A stretch of DNA of 24,679 bases from CAG-791 sp963629395. Its GTDB lineage: Bacteria > Bacillota > Clostridia > Lachnospirales > Lachnospiraceae. Position 1 is the first letter of the stretch. The number at the start of each line of letters is the position of its first letter. A program made the translations under genes and the position numbers. The stretch is from positions 1 to 24,679 of the forward strand of contig CAVGIV010000041.1 in the NCBI GenBank assembly GCA_963629395.1, given 5' to 3'. Shown piece by piece: positions 1 through 8,073 of this stretch. The notes beneath the pieces were generated by a model, which was not told where the DNA came from, ran no database searches, and worked only from the letters and a program-made list of their open reading frames with translations.

Positions 1-42
1 AGCACGAAGGATGTGCCGGAGCGGTTTAAGGCCAAAAAGTGA
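1..42 (+). CDS. C-terminal end of an unidentified gene (partial)
   Basis: An open frame enters from the left edge and ends at a TGA at positions 40-42, giving the residues STKDVPERFKAKK. The tail is lysine-rich and has no recognisable motif, so no function can be assigned. It lies about 100 bases upstream of the heavy-metal-binding gene on the same strand and may belong to the same transcript. The frame is inferred only from the open reading and the stop, so even its status as a gene is moderately uncertain. Confidence 0.45.
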   Translation, partial: STKDVPERFKAKK

Positions 43-143
43 TGGCGCTGAATAGTTACACGGATTTTACAGATGCATTGCCGGTACAAGAGGTATAGTG
101 ACGAGGTGGTGGTGCGTTCTGCGTGCATCAGGAGGTACTGAAT

Positions 144-416
144 ATGGTGCAGGTAACAGTCGGAATTGACGGAATGATGTGCGGCATGTGCGAGGCGCAT
201 GTAGGAGATGCCATTCGCAAGCAGTTCCCGGAGGCGAAGAAGGTATCCGCCTCTGCCGGGAAGGGCGAAGCCAGATTTCAGCTTGAGAATGCGCTTCCCA
301 AGCCGATGCTCGAGCACGAGCTGCACGCAGCGGTGGATCCTCTTGGCTATAGGATCCTGTCGGTCCAGACAGGAGAGCCGGAGAAGAAAAAAGGTTTTTT
401 CCATTGGGGCAAATAA
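144..416 (+). CDS. Small heavy-metal-associated (HMA) domain protein
   Basis: This is a 90-residue, single-domain, probably cytosolic metal-binding protein. The start at ATG 144 is chosen because AGGAGGT at 130-136 sits 7 bases upstream; an upstream in-frame GTG at 123 overlaps that site. The signature is GMMCGMCEAH, with Cys13 and Cys16 forming the CxxC metal site of the HMA/CopZ fold, followed by an alternating strand-helix pattern expected for beta-alpha-beta-beta-alpha-beta. In the family this motif binds Cu(I) or another soft metal and passes it to P-type ATPases. No ATPase is adjacent, so the partner is unknown. The C-terminal tail (EKKKGFFHWGK) is basic and lies beyond the usual domain end. 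The next gene, proA, starts 91 bases later and is functionally unrelated. Confidence 0.85.
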   Translation: MVQVTVGIDGMMCGMCEAHVGDAIRKQFPEAKKVSASAGKGEARFQLENALPKPMLEHELHAAVDPLGYRILSVQTGEPEKKKGFFHWGK

Positions 417-507
417 AACAGCTCAGCGCACCGGCGGCTGTGTAAATAGGCCTTGAATGGATATATGATTGGCAGATGGACAGACACCCTTGGAAGGAAA
501 CAGACTC

Positions 508-1800
508 ATGAACAGCATACAGCAGACGGCTGCCCGGATGAGAATGGCGGCACCGGAAATGGCGGCCTCCTCGGCCGTACAGCGTAATGAAGCGGTACGC
601 CTGATTGCGGATGCGCTGGAGACTCATCGGGATGTTATTTTTGCTGCGAATACGCAGGATCTTGCCCGCGCAGCAAGCGACAATATCTCGAAGGCCATCC
701 AAAAACGCCTTCGCTATGACGAGAATAAGCTTCGGGACAGCATTGCCGGACTTCGTCAGCTGGAGGAGCTTGCGGATCCTGTGGGGAGAATGCTTCTGGA
801 GCGAGAGCTGGACGAGGGACTTAACCTGCAGCGCATCAGCGTGCCCATAGGGGTGATCGGTGTTATTTTTGAAGCAAGACCGGACGCGATGGTGCAGGTT
901 GCATCCTTGTGTATTAAGAGCGGGAACTGTGCCATTTTAAAGGGCGGCAGGGAAACCAGAGAGACCAACCGTGTTCTGTTCGGAGTCATCAAAGAGGCGG
1001 TGCTGGCGGCGGGATTGCCTGCGGATTGCCTTTTCCAGGCGGAGCAGCATCAGGAAATTGATGAGCTATTGGCCTGCGACCGGGACGTGGATCTTCTCAT
1101 TCCCCGCGGCTCCAATGCATTCGTCCGCTATATCATGGAGCACACGAAAATACCGGTCATGGGCCATTCCAGCGGAATCTGTCACATCTATGTGGACGAT
1201 AAAGCGGATCAGGAGGCTGCGATACCGATCATCGTCGATGCGAAAACGCAATATCCGGCGGCCTGCAATGCTGTGGAAACGCTTCTGGTCAATAGGAAAA
1301 TTGCCGCGGAGTTTCTGCCGAAGGTGGGGACAGCCCTTTCGGAGAGCGGCGTAGAGCTCCGGGGGACCCGGGAGGCGGCAGAGCTTTTGCGGCAGATTGC
1401 AGCGGAGAACGTCATGGCAGAGGATGACTTTGCTGTGGAGTACAATGATCTTGTTATTTCTGTTAAGCTGGTGGATGATGTTCGGGAGGCGGCGGAGCAT
1501 ATCAACCGCTATGGCTCTCATCATACCGATGCCATTCTGACGACGGACGACGCAGCAGCAGAGTACTTTATGCAGAGAGTGGACAGCGCCGGCGTGTATC
1601 GGAACTGCTCCACACGTTTCGCGGATGGCTATCGCTACGGATTCGGAGCGGAGGTTGGCATCAGCACTGGGAAGCTTCACGCAAGAGGACCGGTTGGCCT
1701 GGAGGGACTCGTGACCTACAAGTACCGCTTGATCGGTCATGGGCAGATTGTGGCAGATTATGCGGCAGGAAGGCGCAGCTTCCGTCATCGGGATCTGTAA
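508..1800 (+). CDS. proA: Glutamate-5-semialdehyde dehydrogenase (gamma-glutamyl phosphate reductase)
   Basis: ProA reduces gamma-glutamyl phosphate to glutamate-5-semialdehyde with NADPH, the second step of proline synthesis from glutamate, in the cytosol. The 430-residue product is close to the usual 415-420. The aldehyde-dehydrogenase-like catalytic cysteine is Cys253 in QYPAACNAVETLL. Other family blocks are VIGVIFEARPDA, LKGGRE, LIPRGSN and, near the C-terminus, the ARGPVGLEGL block. The start at ATG 508 (MNSIQQTAARM) is preferred because homologues begin here and GGAAGG at 492-497 precedes it; a TTG at 469 would add 13 unmatched residues. Its usual partner proB (glutamate 5-kinase) is not in the window. 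The gene appears intact. Confidence 0.96.
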   Translation: MNSIQQTAARMRMAAPEMAASSAVQRNEAVRLIADALETHRDVIFAANTQDLARAASDNISKAIQKRLRYDENKLRDSIAGLRQLEELADPVGRMLLERELDEGLNLQRISVPIGVIGVIFEARPDAMVQVASLCIKSGNCAILKGGRETRETNRVLFGVIKEAVLAAGLPADCLFQAEQHQEIDELLACDRDVDLLIPRGSNAFVRYIMEHTKIPVMGHSSGICHIYVDDKADQEAAIPIIVDAKTQYPAACNAVETLLVNRKIAAEFLPKVGTALSESGVELRGTREAAELLRQIAAENVMAEDDFAVEYNDLVISVKLVDDVREAAEHINRYGSHHTDAILTTDDAAAEYFMQRVDSAGVYRNCSTRFADGYRYGFGAEVGISTGKLHARGPVGLEGLVTYKYRLIGHGQIVADYAAGRRSFRHRDL

Positions 1801-1880
1801 CGATTCAGAACCAGGCGATTTGGCAAATGGGACTCTGAATGATTACGGTATAGGCTGCGGGCTGCAGCAGAAGGAGGAGT

Positions 1881-2366
1881 ATGGCAAAGACATATCAGGT
1901 AACCATTACCATGGAGAACGGAAAAGTTATGAAGGGTGAGCTCTATCCGGAGACGGCACCGATTACTGTGGAGAACTTTAAGAAGCTCTGCGATGAGAAT
2001 TTCTATGACGGTCTGACCTTTCACCGGATCATCAAGGGCTTCATGATTCAGGGCGGTGATCCGGACGGCAACGGAACCGGCGGCCCCGGCTACTGCATCA
2101 AGGGTGAATTCTCGTCCAACGGCGTTGCCAACGATCTGAAGCATACAAGAGGTGTTCTGTCGATGGCACGCGCCAATGACCCGAATTCGGCGGGCTCACA
2201 GTTCTTTATCATGCATCAGGACGCGGCTTATCTGGACGGCCAGTATGCTGCCTTCGGCAAGATTACAGAGGGACTGGACGTGCTGGATGAGATTGCATCG
2301 GTACAGACCGGCTGGGGAGATGCCCCGCGTGTTCCTCAGGTTATGAAGTCGATTGTTGTTGATTAA
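1881..2366 (+). CDS. Cyclophilin-type peptidyl-prolyl cis-trans isomerase
   Basis: The product is 161 residues, the size of a bare cyclophilin domain with no signal peptide, so it should act in the cytosol, catalysing cis-trans isomerisation of X-Pro bonds during protein folding. The active-site blocks are FHRIIKGFMIQGGD (residues 48-60, with Arg49, Phe53 and Gln57 matching the human CypA Arg55/Phe60/Gln63 set) and GSQFFIM (105-111). The position equal to CypA Trp121 is a tyrosine in AAYLDGQY, which in the family usually lowers cyclosporin affinity. AAGGAGG at 1871-1877 sits just upstream of the ATG. The 80 bases between proA and this gene hold no clear terminator. The 3' end overlaps the opposing LytTR gene by 26 bases. 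Confidence 0.95.
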   Translation: MAKTYQVTITMENGKVMKGELYPETAPITVENFKKLCDENFYDGLTFHRIIKGFMIQGGDPDGNGTGGPGYCIKGEFSSNGVANDLKHTRGVLSMARANDPNSAGSQFFIMHQDAAYLDGQYAAFGKITEGLDVLDEIASVQTGWGDAPRVPQVMKSIVVD

Positions 2367-2811
2367 TCAGTGTTCCTCTGAAAGTGTCCCGGTTGCTGCG
2401 CGAGATAGGAAGACGCGCTGAATCAGACATGGTACAGGCTGTTCCGGAGCAGGAACAAATGTGATCCTTATTGACCAGAATTCCGCGGCTTGCCAGAAGA
2501 AAACGGTCCGACGGCAGCAGAGCAGCCAGCTCGGAAAAGCGCATGCGGCTGCGGAGCGTCTGATGCCGGCACCACAGACGGACATAATGCCGATCGGCAA
2601 TAACATACAGAATTTCAGACAGAAGAAGCTGACAGCTTACAGTGGGAGCATGACCGCCGGGAGAAACCGGAATGGTGATGCTCTCTTTGTTTTCTATCAG
2701 CTCGAAGAAGACATCCTCGGGGAGTTTTGCGGAAAGCGCCAGAAGCATTTCGGCAAGAAGGTCAACGGAGGAGGGAGTAAGATGTGAGATTTCAATACGG
2801 ATTTTCTGCAT
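2341..2811 (-). CDS. Stand-alone LytTR-domain transcriptional regulator
   Basis: This 156-residue protein has a short N-terminal region (about residues 1-60, MQKIRIEISH...) followed by a LytTR DNA-binding domain (about 62-148). Typical LytTR blocks are visible: EILYVIADRHYVRL, RFSELAALLP, FLLASRGILVNKDHI, and the closing ARLPISRSNRD. There is no receiver domain, so it is not a standard phospho-relay regulator; many Firmicutes carry such short LytTR proteins. It is divergent from the pilus operon, with about 155 bases between start codons, which makes that operon its most likely target. No strong ribosome binding site precedes the ATG at 2811. Its stop lies inside the end of the cyclophilin gene. 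Family assignment is firm; the target is inference. Confidence 0.85.
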   Translation of the reverse strand: MQKIRIEISHLTPSSVDLLAEMLLALSAKLPEDVFFELIENKESITIPVSPGGHAPTVSCQLLLSEILYVIADRHYVRLWCRHQTLRSRMRFSELAALLPSDRFLLASRGILVNKDHICSCSGTACTMSDSARLPISRSNRDTFRGTLINQQQSTS

Positions 2812-2878
2812 AAAACGGTAATCGGTGCTCTGCGGCGGCAGCTGGTGCCAAACGTATCCAATCGATGAGAAAACCCCC

Positions 2879-2884
2879 TATAAT
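2879..2884 (+). promoter_or_regulatory. Consensus -10 box (TATAAT) of the pilus operon promoter
   Basis: A perfect TATAAT lies 83 bases upstream of the first pilus gene, ATG 2967. The hexamer 17 bases upstream (2856-2861, ATCCAA) does not resemble TTGACA. A strong -10 with a poor -35 is typical of activator-dependent promoters and would fit control by the divergent LytTR protein. The promoter call is inference from sequence alone. Confidence 0.55.
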
Positions 2885-2906
2885 GCATTTTGTGCACGAG
2901 GTGCAT
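2883..2906. promoter_or_regulatory. Symmetric TGCA-rich element overlapping the pilus -10 region (candidate operator)
   Basis: The 24-base stretch reads ATGCA-TTTT-GTGCAC-GAGG-TGCAT. The outer arms ATGCA and TGCAT are exact inverted repeats around the palindrome GTGCAC. The same stretch also contains TGCA three times at an exact 9-base step (2884, 2893, 2902). It starts within the -10 box and runs over the expected transcription start, a position where a bound dimer would block or modulate RNA polymerase. Its role as a binding site is inferred. Confidence 0.45.
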
Positions 2907-2966
2907 CAAGTCAATGAAGCCGGAACTACCCGGTCAAGTCTAAATCATTTCATGGGGGTAACAGCA

Positions 2967-5381
2967 ATGAAGCGAAAGAGAATTGTTCCAACACGACCTT
3001 GGCATCCGCGGCCAATCCGTGCCAGTACAGGCGGCAGAATAAAAGCCCTTGCTGTGTCGATGTTGTTATCACTTGGGAGTTTCATTCTTCCTGCGAATGC
3101 GGAAGAACGTCCGGAAGAGCTCCGGCAGTACACGGCGGAGGAGATTGCGATCTCAGACACCGATGAGGCCAGTATAACACAATCGAGGCAAGACAACGGG
3201 ATTCATGTCACGAAATCCCTGAAGAATAATCAGGACGGCACACTTCAGATTGAGCTGGAGTCATGGATCACCGGGAACAGCCAAAGAGAGAGCATTCCCC
3301 TGGACGTTGTCCTGGTACTGGATACGTCCGGCAGCATGCGGCTGGATTATCCGGGCGCGGCCAACCGGATGGAGGCGTTAAAGCAGGCGGCGGCCAGCTT
3401 CGTCGACGCTATTGAAGAACAGAATCAGAACGCGTCAGAAGGAGGTCTTAGCCGTATTGGACTGGTTCAGTACAGCAATGGTGCCGAAAGCGGAATCCGA
3501 AATCATTTAACTTCGGTCGATGCCGGTGGAAAGAGCGCGTTGCGTGCAGCCATTGAGTCAATGAGCTATGGCGGACGTACCCGCACAGACGCGGGCCTTC
3601 AATATGCAGAGGAGCTTATGAACAATGAGGCGGATTCCGGCAGGAGCCGCGCGGTGATTCTCTTTACAGATGGTTATCCTAGCAATGAAGAATACGACGG
3701 TTTTGTTATGGACACGGCCAACCGAACGCTTGCAACAGCCAGATCCATGAAGGAAAAGGGAATTGAGCTGTTCACCATCAGCATTGAGCCGGAGGCCTGC
3801 GTCAACGCCGGAGGTGCACTTCCAACCTATGTTTCCAACGGACAGCCGAATTATACGGCAGCCTATTATGGTATGGATGCCAATACCTCAGATGCCAATA
3901 TGTTCGCGTTGGGGAACCGGTTCATGCATCTGGTCAGCTCGAACAACCCGCATGCGCAGAACATGGATGTACCGAATGCGCTGGATGGTTCGGATCCGGG
4001 ACAGACCTCCTCGCAGGGAAGAGGCAGTTACTATTACAAAGCGGCAACGGCTTCGGAGCTGACAGAGGTTTTCCGTCAAATGGCGCAGGATGTGGGAACA
4101 GCAGACTGCAGTCTTGGGGCAAGCGCACAGGTGCGGGATTTCATCCAGAGTCCATTCTATCGGGACGGAGACCGGCAGGTGCGTATATTCACATCCGATT
4201 ATCTTGGCGATGCTGCATGGGGGGATCGGCAGGATGTGACCGGCAGCATGCAGACAGACGCTTCTGCGGAGGCTGTGAAGGTCAGCGGCTTTGACTATGC
4301 CGCCAATTATGTTTCTGAACAGACGCATCCGGGAAGTGCATCAGGCTTCCGAGGACGCAAGCTCATCGTATCTTTTACCATTCGGCCCCAAACTATTTTC
4401 GGGGGCAATCATCTTCCAACCAATGGCAGCAGCTCAGGCGTTTATGCAAACGCAGATACAAGTACACCGGAGATTCTGTATCCGGTTCCGGCAGCAGATT
4501 TAAAGCTCCGCGGCAGAATCGAAATGACGGATCAGAATGTATATGTTCCGGACAAGGTGAACCTGGAAGAGCTGATGAACATACCGGAAGGCTGGAAAGC
4601 GGATGGAACCAAAAACGCTTATGTAGCACTTCATTACGAATTGAAAGGCAAAGAAAGCGGGAACCGAATTGCTGTTATGGATGTTCCTGCAGGACAGAGT
4701 CTGTCTGGCTGCACATGGATCTGGGAGAGTGGGACAGTGGAGACGGCTTCCTGCGGAGAATATATTCTGACCTGCCGGGTAGAGCCGCTGACAGGTGGCC
4801 ATTACGATGCGATCTCTCTCGAGGCGAAGGGGATGGTGCATGTCTTTCATCCGGAGCTTACATTTACAGATTCTACCGTTTATCTGGGAGATCCGGCGGA
4901 TGCGGCAGCCGGTGATACCACCGGGGATGGAAGCCTTGGGGAACATTTGACGTCACTTACGTGGAAATGCCCAGATGGAACGGTATCCCTCCGGGAGGAG
5001 GAACCGGAGATTGGTTTCCGGATTGCTATTCCGTCCGGCCTGAAGGAAGAAAACGGACGTCTTGTGACAGCGCAAAAGGAGGATATACCGGTCATTGTCG
5101 GCGTGTACCGTAAAGCCGGATCCGAGCTGACAGCAGACATTACATCCTATGCGGAGTATCAGCACACCTGCAGCAAAACCAGCTGCGGATATGAAAAGCG
5201 GGAGGGAAAAGGAAACGGCGAACGATTTCTCATTCACATCATGGAAAAGCCTATGAAAGAGAAGGTTGATCTGCCGAATACCGGCGGAAACGGATGGGAG
5301 ATGTATGTCTATGCGGCAGCAGTATTAATGATCATCTGGATCGCCTGGGAGGCGCTTGGGGGCTTTCACAGAGCAAAGTAA
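2967..5381 (+). CDS. Large von Willebrand factor A domain surface adhesin / tip pilin, LPNTG-anchored
   Basis: This is an 804-residue secreted wall protein and probably the tip adhesin of the pilus. ATG 2967 is chosen because GGGGGT at 2954-2959 precedes it and the product starts with a long signal peptide: a basic region (residues 1-25), a hydrophobic core (28-42), and cleavage near PANA-EE. A VWA domain spans about 112-375 with an intact MIDAS metal site: DTSGS (119-123), Thr207 in RTRTDAG, and Asp235 in LFTDG. The rest is probably beta-rich linker domains with several cysteines. The C-terminus carries LPNTG (769-773), a hydrophobic segment and the basic tail HRAK, i.e. a standard sortase signal. 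It is the first gene of an operon with a backbone pilin, a sortase C and a small pilin, matching RrgA/PitA-like tip proteins. The ligand is unknown. Confidence 0.88.
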   Translation: MKRKRIVPTRPWHPRPIRASTGGRIKALAVSMLLSLGSFILPANAEERPEELRQYTAEEIAISDTDEASITQSRQDNGIHVTKSLKNNQDGTLQIELESWITGNSQRESIPLDVVLVLDTSGSMRLDYPGAANRMEALKQAAASFVDAIEEQNQNASEGGLSRIGLVQYSNGAESGIRNHLTSVDAGGKSALRAAIESMSYGGRTRTDAGLQYAEELMNNEADSGRSRAVILFTDGYPSNEEYDGFVMDTANRTLATARSMKEKGIELFTISIEPEACVNAGGALPTYVSNGQPNYTAAYYGMDANTSDANMFALGNRFMHLVSSNNPHAQNMDVPNALDGSDPGQTSSQGRGSYYYKAATASELTEVFRQMAQDVGTADCSLGASAQVRDFIQSPFYRDGDRQVRIFTSDYLGDAAWGDRQDVTGSMQTDASAEAVKVSGFDYAANYVSEQTHPGSASGFRGRKLIVSFTIRPQTIFGGNHLPTNGSSSGVYANADTSTPEILYPVPAADLKLRGRIEMTDQNVYVPDKVNLEELMNIPEGWKADGTKNAYVALHYELKGKESGNRIAVMDVPAGQSLSGCTWIWESGTVETASCGEYILTCRVEPLTGGHYDAISLEAKGMVHVFHPELTFTDSTVYLGDPADAAAGDTTGDGSLGEHLTSLTWKCPDGTVSLREEEPEIGFRIAIPSGLKEENGRLVTAQKEDIPVIVGVYRKAGSELTADITSYAEYQHTCSKTSCGYEKREGKGNGERFLIHIMEKPMKEKVDLPNTGGNGWEMYVYAAAVLMIIWIAWEALGGFHRAK

Positions 5382-5398
5382 GAGAAAAGGGGTATAGC

Positions 5399-7081
5399 AT
5401 GAAAATCAAAAAGAGAACAAAGAGAGAAAAAGTTGAGGTAAAGATGCTGCTGGCTGCAACAGGAACAGCCATTCTGATGCCTGTGTTCACCGTGGCAGCT
5501 TCGCTGCCGGCGTATGCTGCGGAAATCCCGAAGGGAACCATCAGCGTCAGCAATGTGAAGGAAGAGAAAGCAGCCGTAACGGCATATCAGCTGGTGCGAG
5601 GGACCTATTCGGAGGAGGATAAGCTGACCGGATACGTCCTGGTGGACGAAAAGAACATGAAGCTGCAGGACATTCAGCATCCAACGGCCCAGGAAATTTC
5701 GAATATCGCTGACTATCTGGAGAGTACGGGAAAGGGCGTAAAGGGGCAGGCACTTTCCTTGACCAATGCGGCGGACGGAACCTGGAGCCTGCAGGCAGAG
5801 CCGGGGGAATATCTCGTGCTGGTAACCGGGACAGGGGATATTGTTTATAATCCGGCCGTCGTTTCCGTCAATGTGACAGATGCCAACCAGATGAAGATCC
5901 AGGACGGAAGCACGGACATTTCGGGCTGGTTTCAGGGAACCGACAGTGTGTATATGAAATCCTCGGTTTCTGATCTTCGTAAATATGTTCTGCGCGGCGG
6001 GAAGGCGGTTTCCGGCTGCTCAGCGGCCATCGGAGAGGAGCTGACCTTTGTCATGGAGGGAATGACGATCCCTTCCTACAGCAGCAGCTACAAGCAGCTG
6101 GTTTACCGGATTTCGGACGAACTTGAAAAGGGTGCCTTTGAAGAAATAAAAAATCTGAAGGTACTGGTGGACGGACAGCCGGTCTCGGAGGGAAAGGACA
6201 CCTGGCAGGTGAGCTATGGATCGGGGAAAACAGACTTTGTCATCTCCTTTGCAGATGCGTACCTGCGTACCCATGGAACCAAACCTGTGGAAATTCGCTA
6301 CACATCCAGGCTTTCCGGCAAGGCCGGATTGAATTATGCGGAGAATACGAATGTTGCGGTCCTTCAGTATTCCAATAATCCGGCTGATTCCAGCTCTCTG
6401 CAGGAGAAAACAGCGGTGACCTACCAGTATACCTTTGGTCTGGGAGCCAATATCGATCAGGAGGGAACAACGACGCAGCAGACAGAGACCGAGGAGCTCA
6501 ACAAGGTTACGAAGGCTGGCGGCAGCTATGAAAAGACGAATACCACATATTCCGGGACCGGTGCTGTCAGTACGCAGCGCAGCAAGCATGCACTGGAGGG
6601 GGCAGAGTTTGCGCTCTATCAGGATGCAGCTATGACAAAGCTCCTGAAGAAGTCCGTGTCGGACAAAAACGGACGCATTTCCATCACTGGTTTGCAGGAA
6701 GGCGATTACTATCTGCAGGAGAGCAGCGCGCCGTCCGGTTATGCGGTAAATGATCGAAAATACCATATCTCGATCTCTGCATCCTACCGAGAGGATGGTG
6801 TAATGACCAGTTACACCGTTACGACGAAGGAAATGCTGGCCGATGGAAGTGAGAAGACAGCAGGGACAATGACCTATACATCGAATCCGGTGGTGGAAAA
6901 GGATAAGAGCGTTACCAACACCATTCAGACAACCGGAGACCGGGCAGAAATTCTGAACGTACCGCTTGCACAGCTTCCGTCGGCGGGTGGAACCGGAACA
7001 CTGGGCTTTGTACTGGCGGCAGCAGGAATGTCAGGAGGATTTGTTGCTTGGAAGCTGGCGGGGAGAAGGAAAGATCGATAA
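5399..7081 (+). CDS. Backbone pilin with isopeptide-forming domains and an LPSAG sorting signal
   Basis: The 560-residue product is the likely major pilus shaft subunit. ATG 5399 has AAGGGG six bases upstream; the signal peptide core is residues 16-35 with cleavage near AYAA-E. The block EYLVLVTGTG...VYNPAVVSVNV and the following region match the N-terminal domains of FimA/SpaA-type backbones. A fimbrial isopeptide D2-like domain covers about 205-350. A SpaA/Cna-B-like domain covers about 397-450, with the E-box YYLQESSAPSGY (Glu441), the glutamate that normally promotes a Lys-Asn isopeptide bond. The sorting signal is LPSAG (526-530), with Ala where Thr is usual, then a hydrophobic segment and RRKDR. 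No clear YPK pilin motif is seen. The sortase gene overlaps its 3' end by 34 bases. Confidence 0.9.
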   Translation: MKIKKRTKREKVEVKMLLAATGTAILMPVFTVAASLPAYAAEIPKGTISVSNVKEEKAAVTAYQLVRGTYSEEDKLTGYVLVDEKNMKLQDIQHPTAQEISNIADYLESTGKGVKGQALSLTNAADGTWSLQAEPGEYLVLVTGTGDIVYNPAVVSVNVTDANQMKIQDGSTDISGWFQGTDSVYMKSSVSDLRKYVLRGGKAVSGCSAAIGEELTFVMEGMTIPSYSSSYKQLVYRISDELEKGAFEEIKNLKVLVDGQPVSEGKDTWQVSYGSGKTDFVISFADAYLRTHGTKPVEIRYTSRLSGKAGLNYAENTNVAVLQYSNNPADSSSLQEKTAVTYQYTFGLGANIDQEGTTTQQTETEELNKVTKAGGSYEKTNTTYSGTGAVSTQRSKHALEGAEFALYQDAAMTKLLKKSVSDKNGRISITGLQEGDYYLQESSAPSGYAVNDRKYHISISASYREDGVMTSYTVTTKEMLADGSEKTAGTMTYTSNPVVEKDKSVTNTIQTTGDRAEILNVPLAQLPSAGGTGTLGFVLAAAGMSGGFVAWKLAGRRKDR

Positions 7082-8073
7082 GACGCCGCGCGGTGCGGAA
7101 AACGGCGGAGCTTTTGATGGTGATGCTCATCCTTGCAACGGGATTTTATCCGCTCATAAGTGATGCCTGGAATCAGAGAGTGTCCGACCGAATGATCGTC
7201 AAATATAGAAATTCCCTGTGGGAATATGCAGATGATGGGGATATCAGGGGAACGCTTTTGGCAGCAGGCGTGTTCAATCAGGAACTGCTGAAGGCGGGCG
7301 GAGGCATGCGATGTGAGCCGACGGAGGAGGAGCATCGTCTCTATGAGAATGCGCTGAATGTAGACGGCAGCGGAATGATGGGATATCTGGAGATTCCGAA
7401 AATCCAGGTGCATCTGCCGATTTATCATGGAACAGAGGATGCGGTTCTGGCCAAGGGTGTGGGACATTTGGAGGGATCCAGCCTCCCGGTCGGAGGGGAT
7501 GGAACGCATGCGGTTCTGACCGGGCATAGAGGCCTGCCATCGGCAGCCTTATTTACGGATCTGGATCAGTTGGAGAAAGGAGACACCTTTACAATCTCTG
7601 TTCTGGAAGAGAAGCTAACTTATTCGGTGACCGGAATTCAGACCGTGCTGCCGGAGGAAACAGAAAACCTGCGAATCGCAGACGGAAAAGATCAGGTGAC
7701 GCTGGTTACCTGTACGCCGTATGGCATTAATACGCATCGGCTGCTGGTGACCGGTACACGGCAAAAAGAGCTCCGGCAGGCCCAAACGATGCTGCCGGAA
7801 GAGACCGCAGGTACGACGCAGAATGAGGCAAACGGGACTGATGAATCGGAACTGGATGGCGACGTGAAACGACGCTGGTATCGCCGGCCGACATTGATTC
7901 TTGGCTGCACAGCGGCAAGCGCGGCAGCGGGAACCTGCCGTTTTGTCTGGATATGGACGATAGATTTGGCACGGGCCAGGAGGAAAAAGAGCCCGCTCGC
8001 GCAACGGCCTACGCAGCATCCGGCGGCATGGGACAGCAAGCAGCAGGCCAAGGGCTGGAGAAGAAAGGTATGA
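7048..8073 (+). CDS. Class C sortase (pilin polymerase)
   Basis: Class C sortases cleave pilin sorting signals and join them to a lysine of the next subunit at the outer face of the membrane. The 341-residue protein has an N-terminal basic/hydrophobic anchor (about 9-37), the family block YLEIPKIQVHLPIYHGT, catalytic His160 in LTGHRG, Cys222 in TLVTCTPYG and Arg231 in NTHRLLV. A second hydrophobic segment lies near 285-306, followed by a strongly basic tail. TTG 7048 is chosen as start because AGGAGG at 7033-7038 lies 9 bases upstream and this keeps the basic N-terminus; ATG 7117 would remove it. The usual DP(F/W/Y) lid motif is not evident. It overlaps the backbone pilin by 34 bases and the small pilin by 4, so it is translationally coupled to its substrates. 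Confidence 0.93.
   Translation: MEAGGEKERSIRRRAVRKTAELLMVMLILATGFYPLISDAWNQRVSDRMIVKYRNSLWEYADDGDIRGTLLAAGVFNQELLKAGGGMRCEPTEEEHRLYENALNVDGSGMMGYLEIPKIQVHLPIYHGTEDAVLAKGVGHLEGSSLPVGGDGTHAVLTGHRGLPSAALFTDLDQLEKGDTFTISVLEEKLTYSVTGIQTVLPEETENLRIADGKDQVTLVTCTPYGINTHRLLVTGTRQKELRQAQTMLPEETAGTTQNEANGTDESELDGDVKRRWYRRPTLILGCTAASAAAGTCRFVWIWTIDLARARRKKSPLAQRPTQHPAAWDSKQQAKGWRRKV

Noticed and set aside
469..507. TTG-initiated N-terminal extension of ProA
   Set aside because: The added 13 residues do not match ProA N-termini, and the ATG at 508 has its own ribosome binding site.
67..702. Long reverse-strand open frame of 211 codons
   Set aside because: It runs antisense to the HMA gene and the start of proA, has no recognisable domain and no ribosome binding site.
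1801..1880. Inverted repeat ATTCAGA/TCTGAAT (1803-1809, 1834-1840) after proA as a terminator or promoter element
   Set aside because: Only seven base pairs with a long loop and no T-run; nearby hexamers have wrong promoter spacing.
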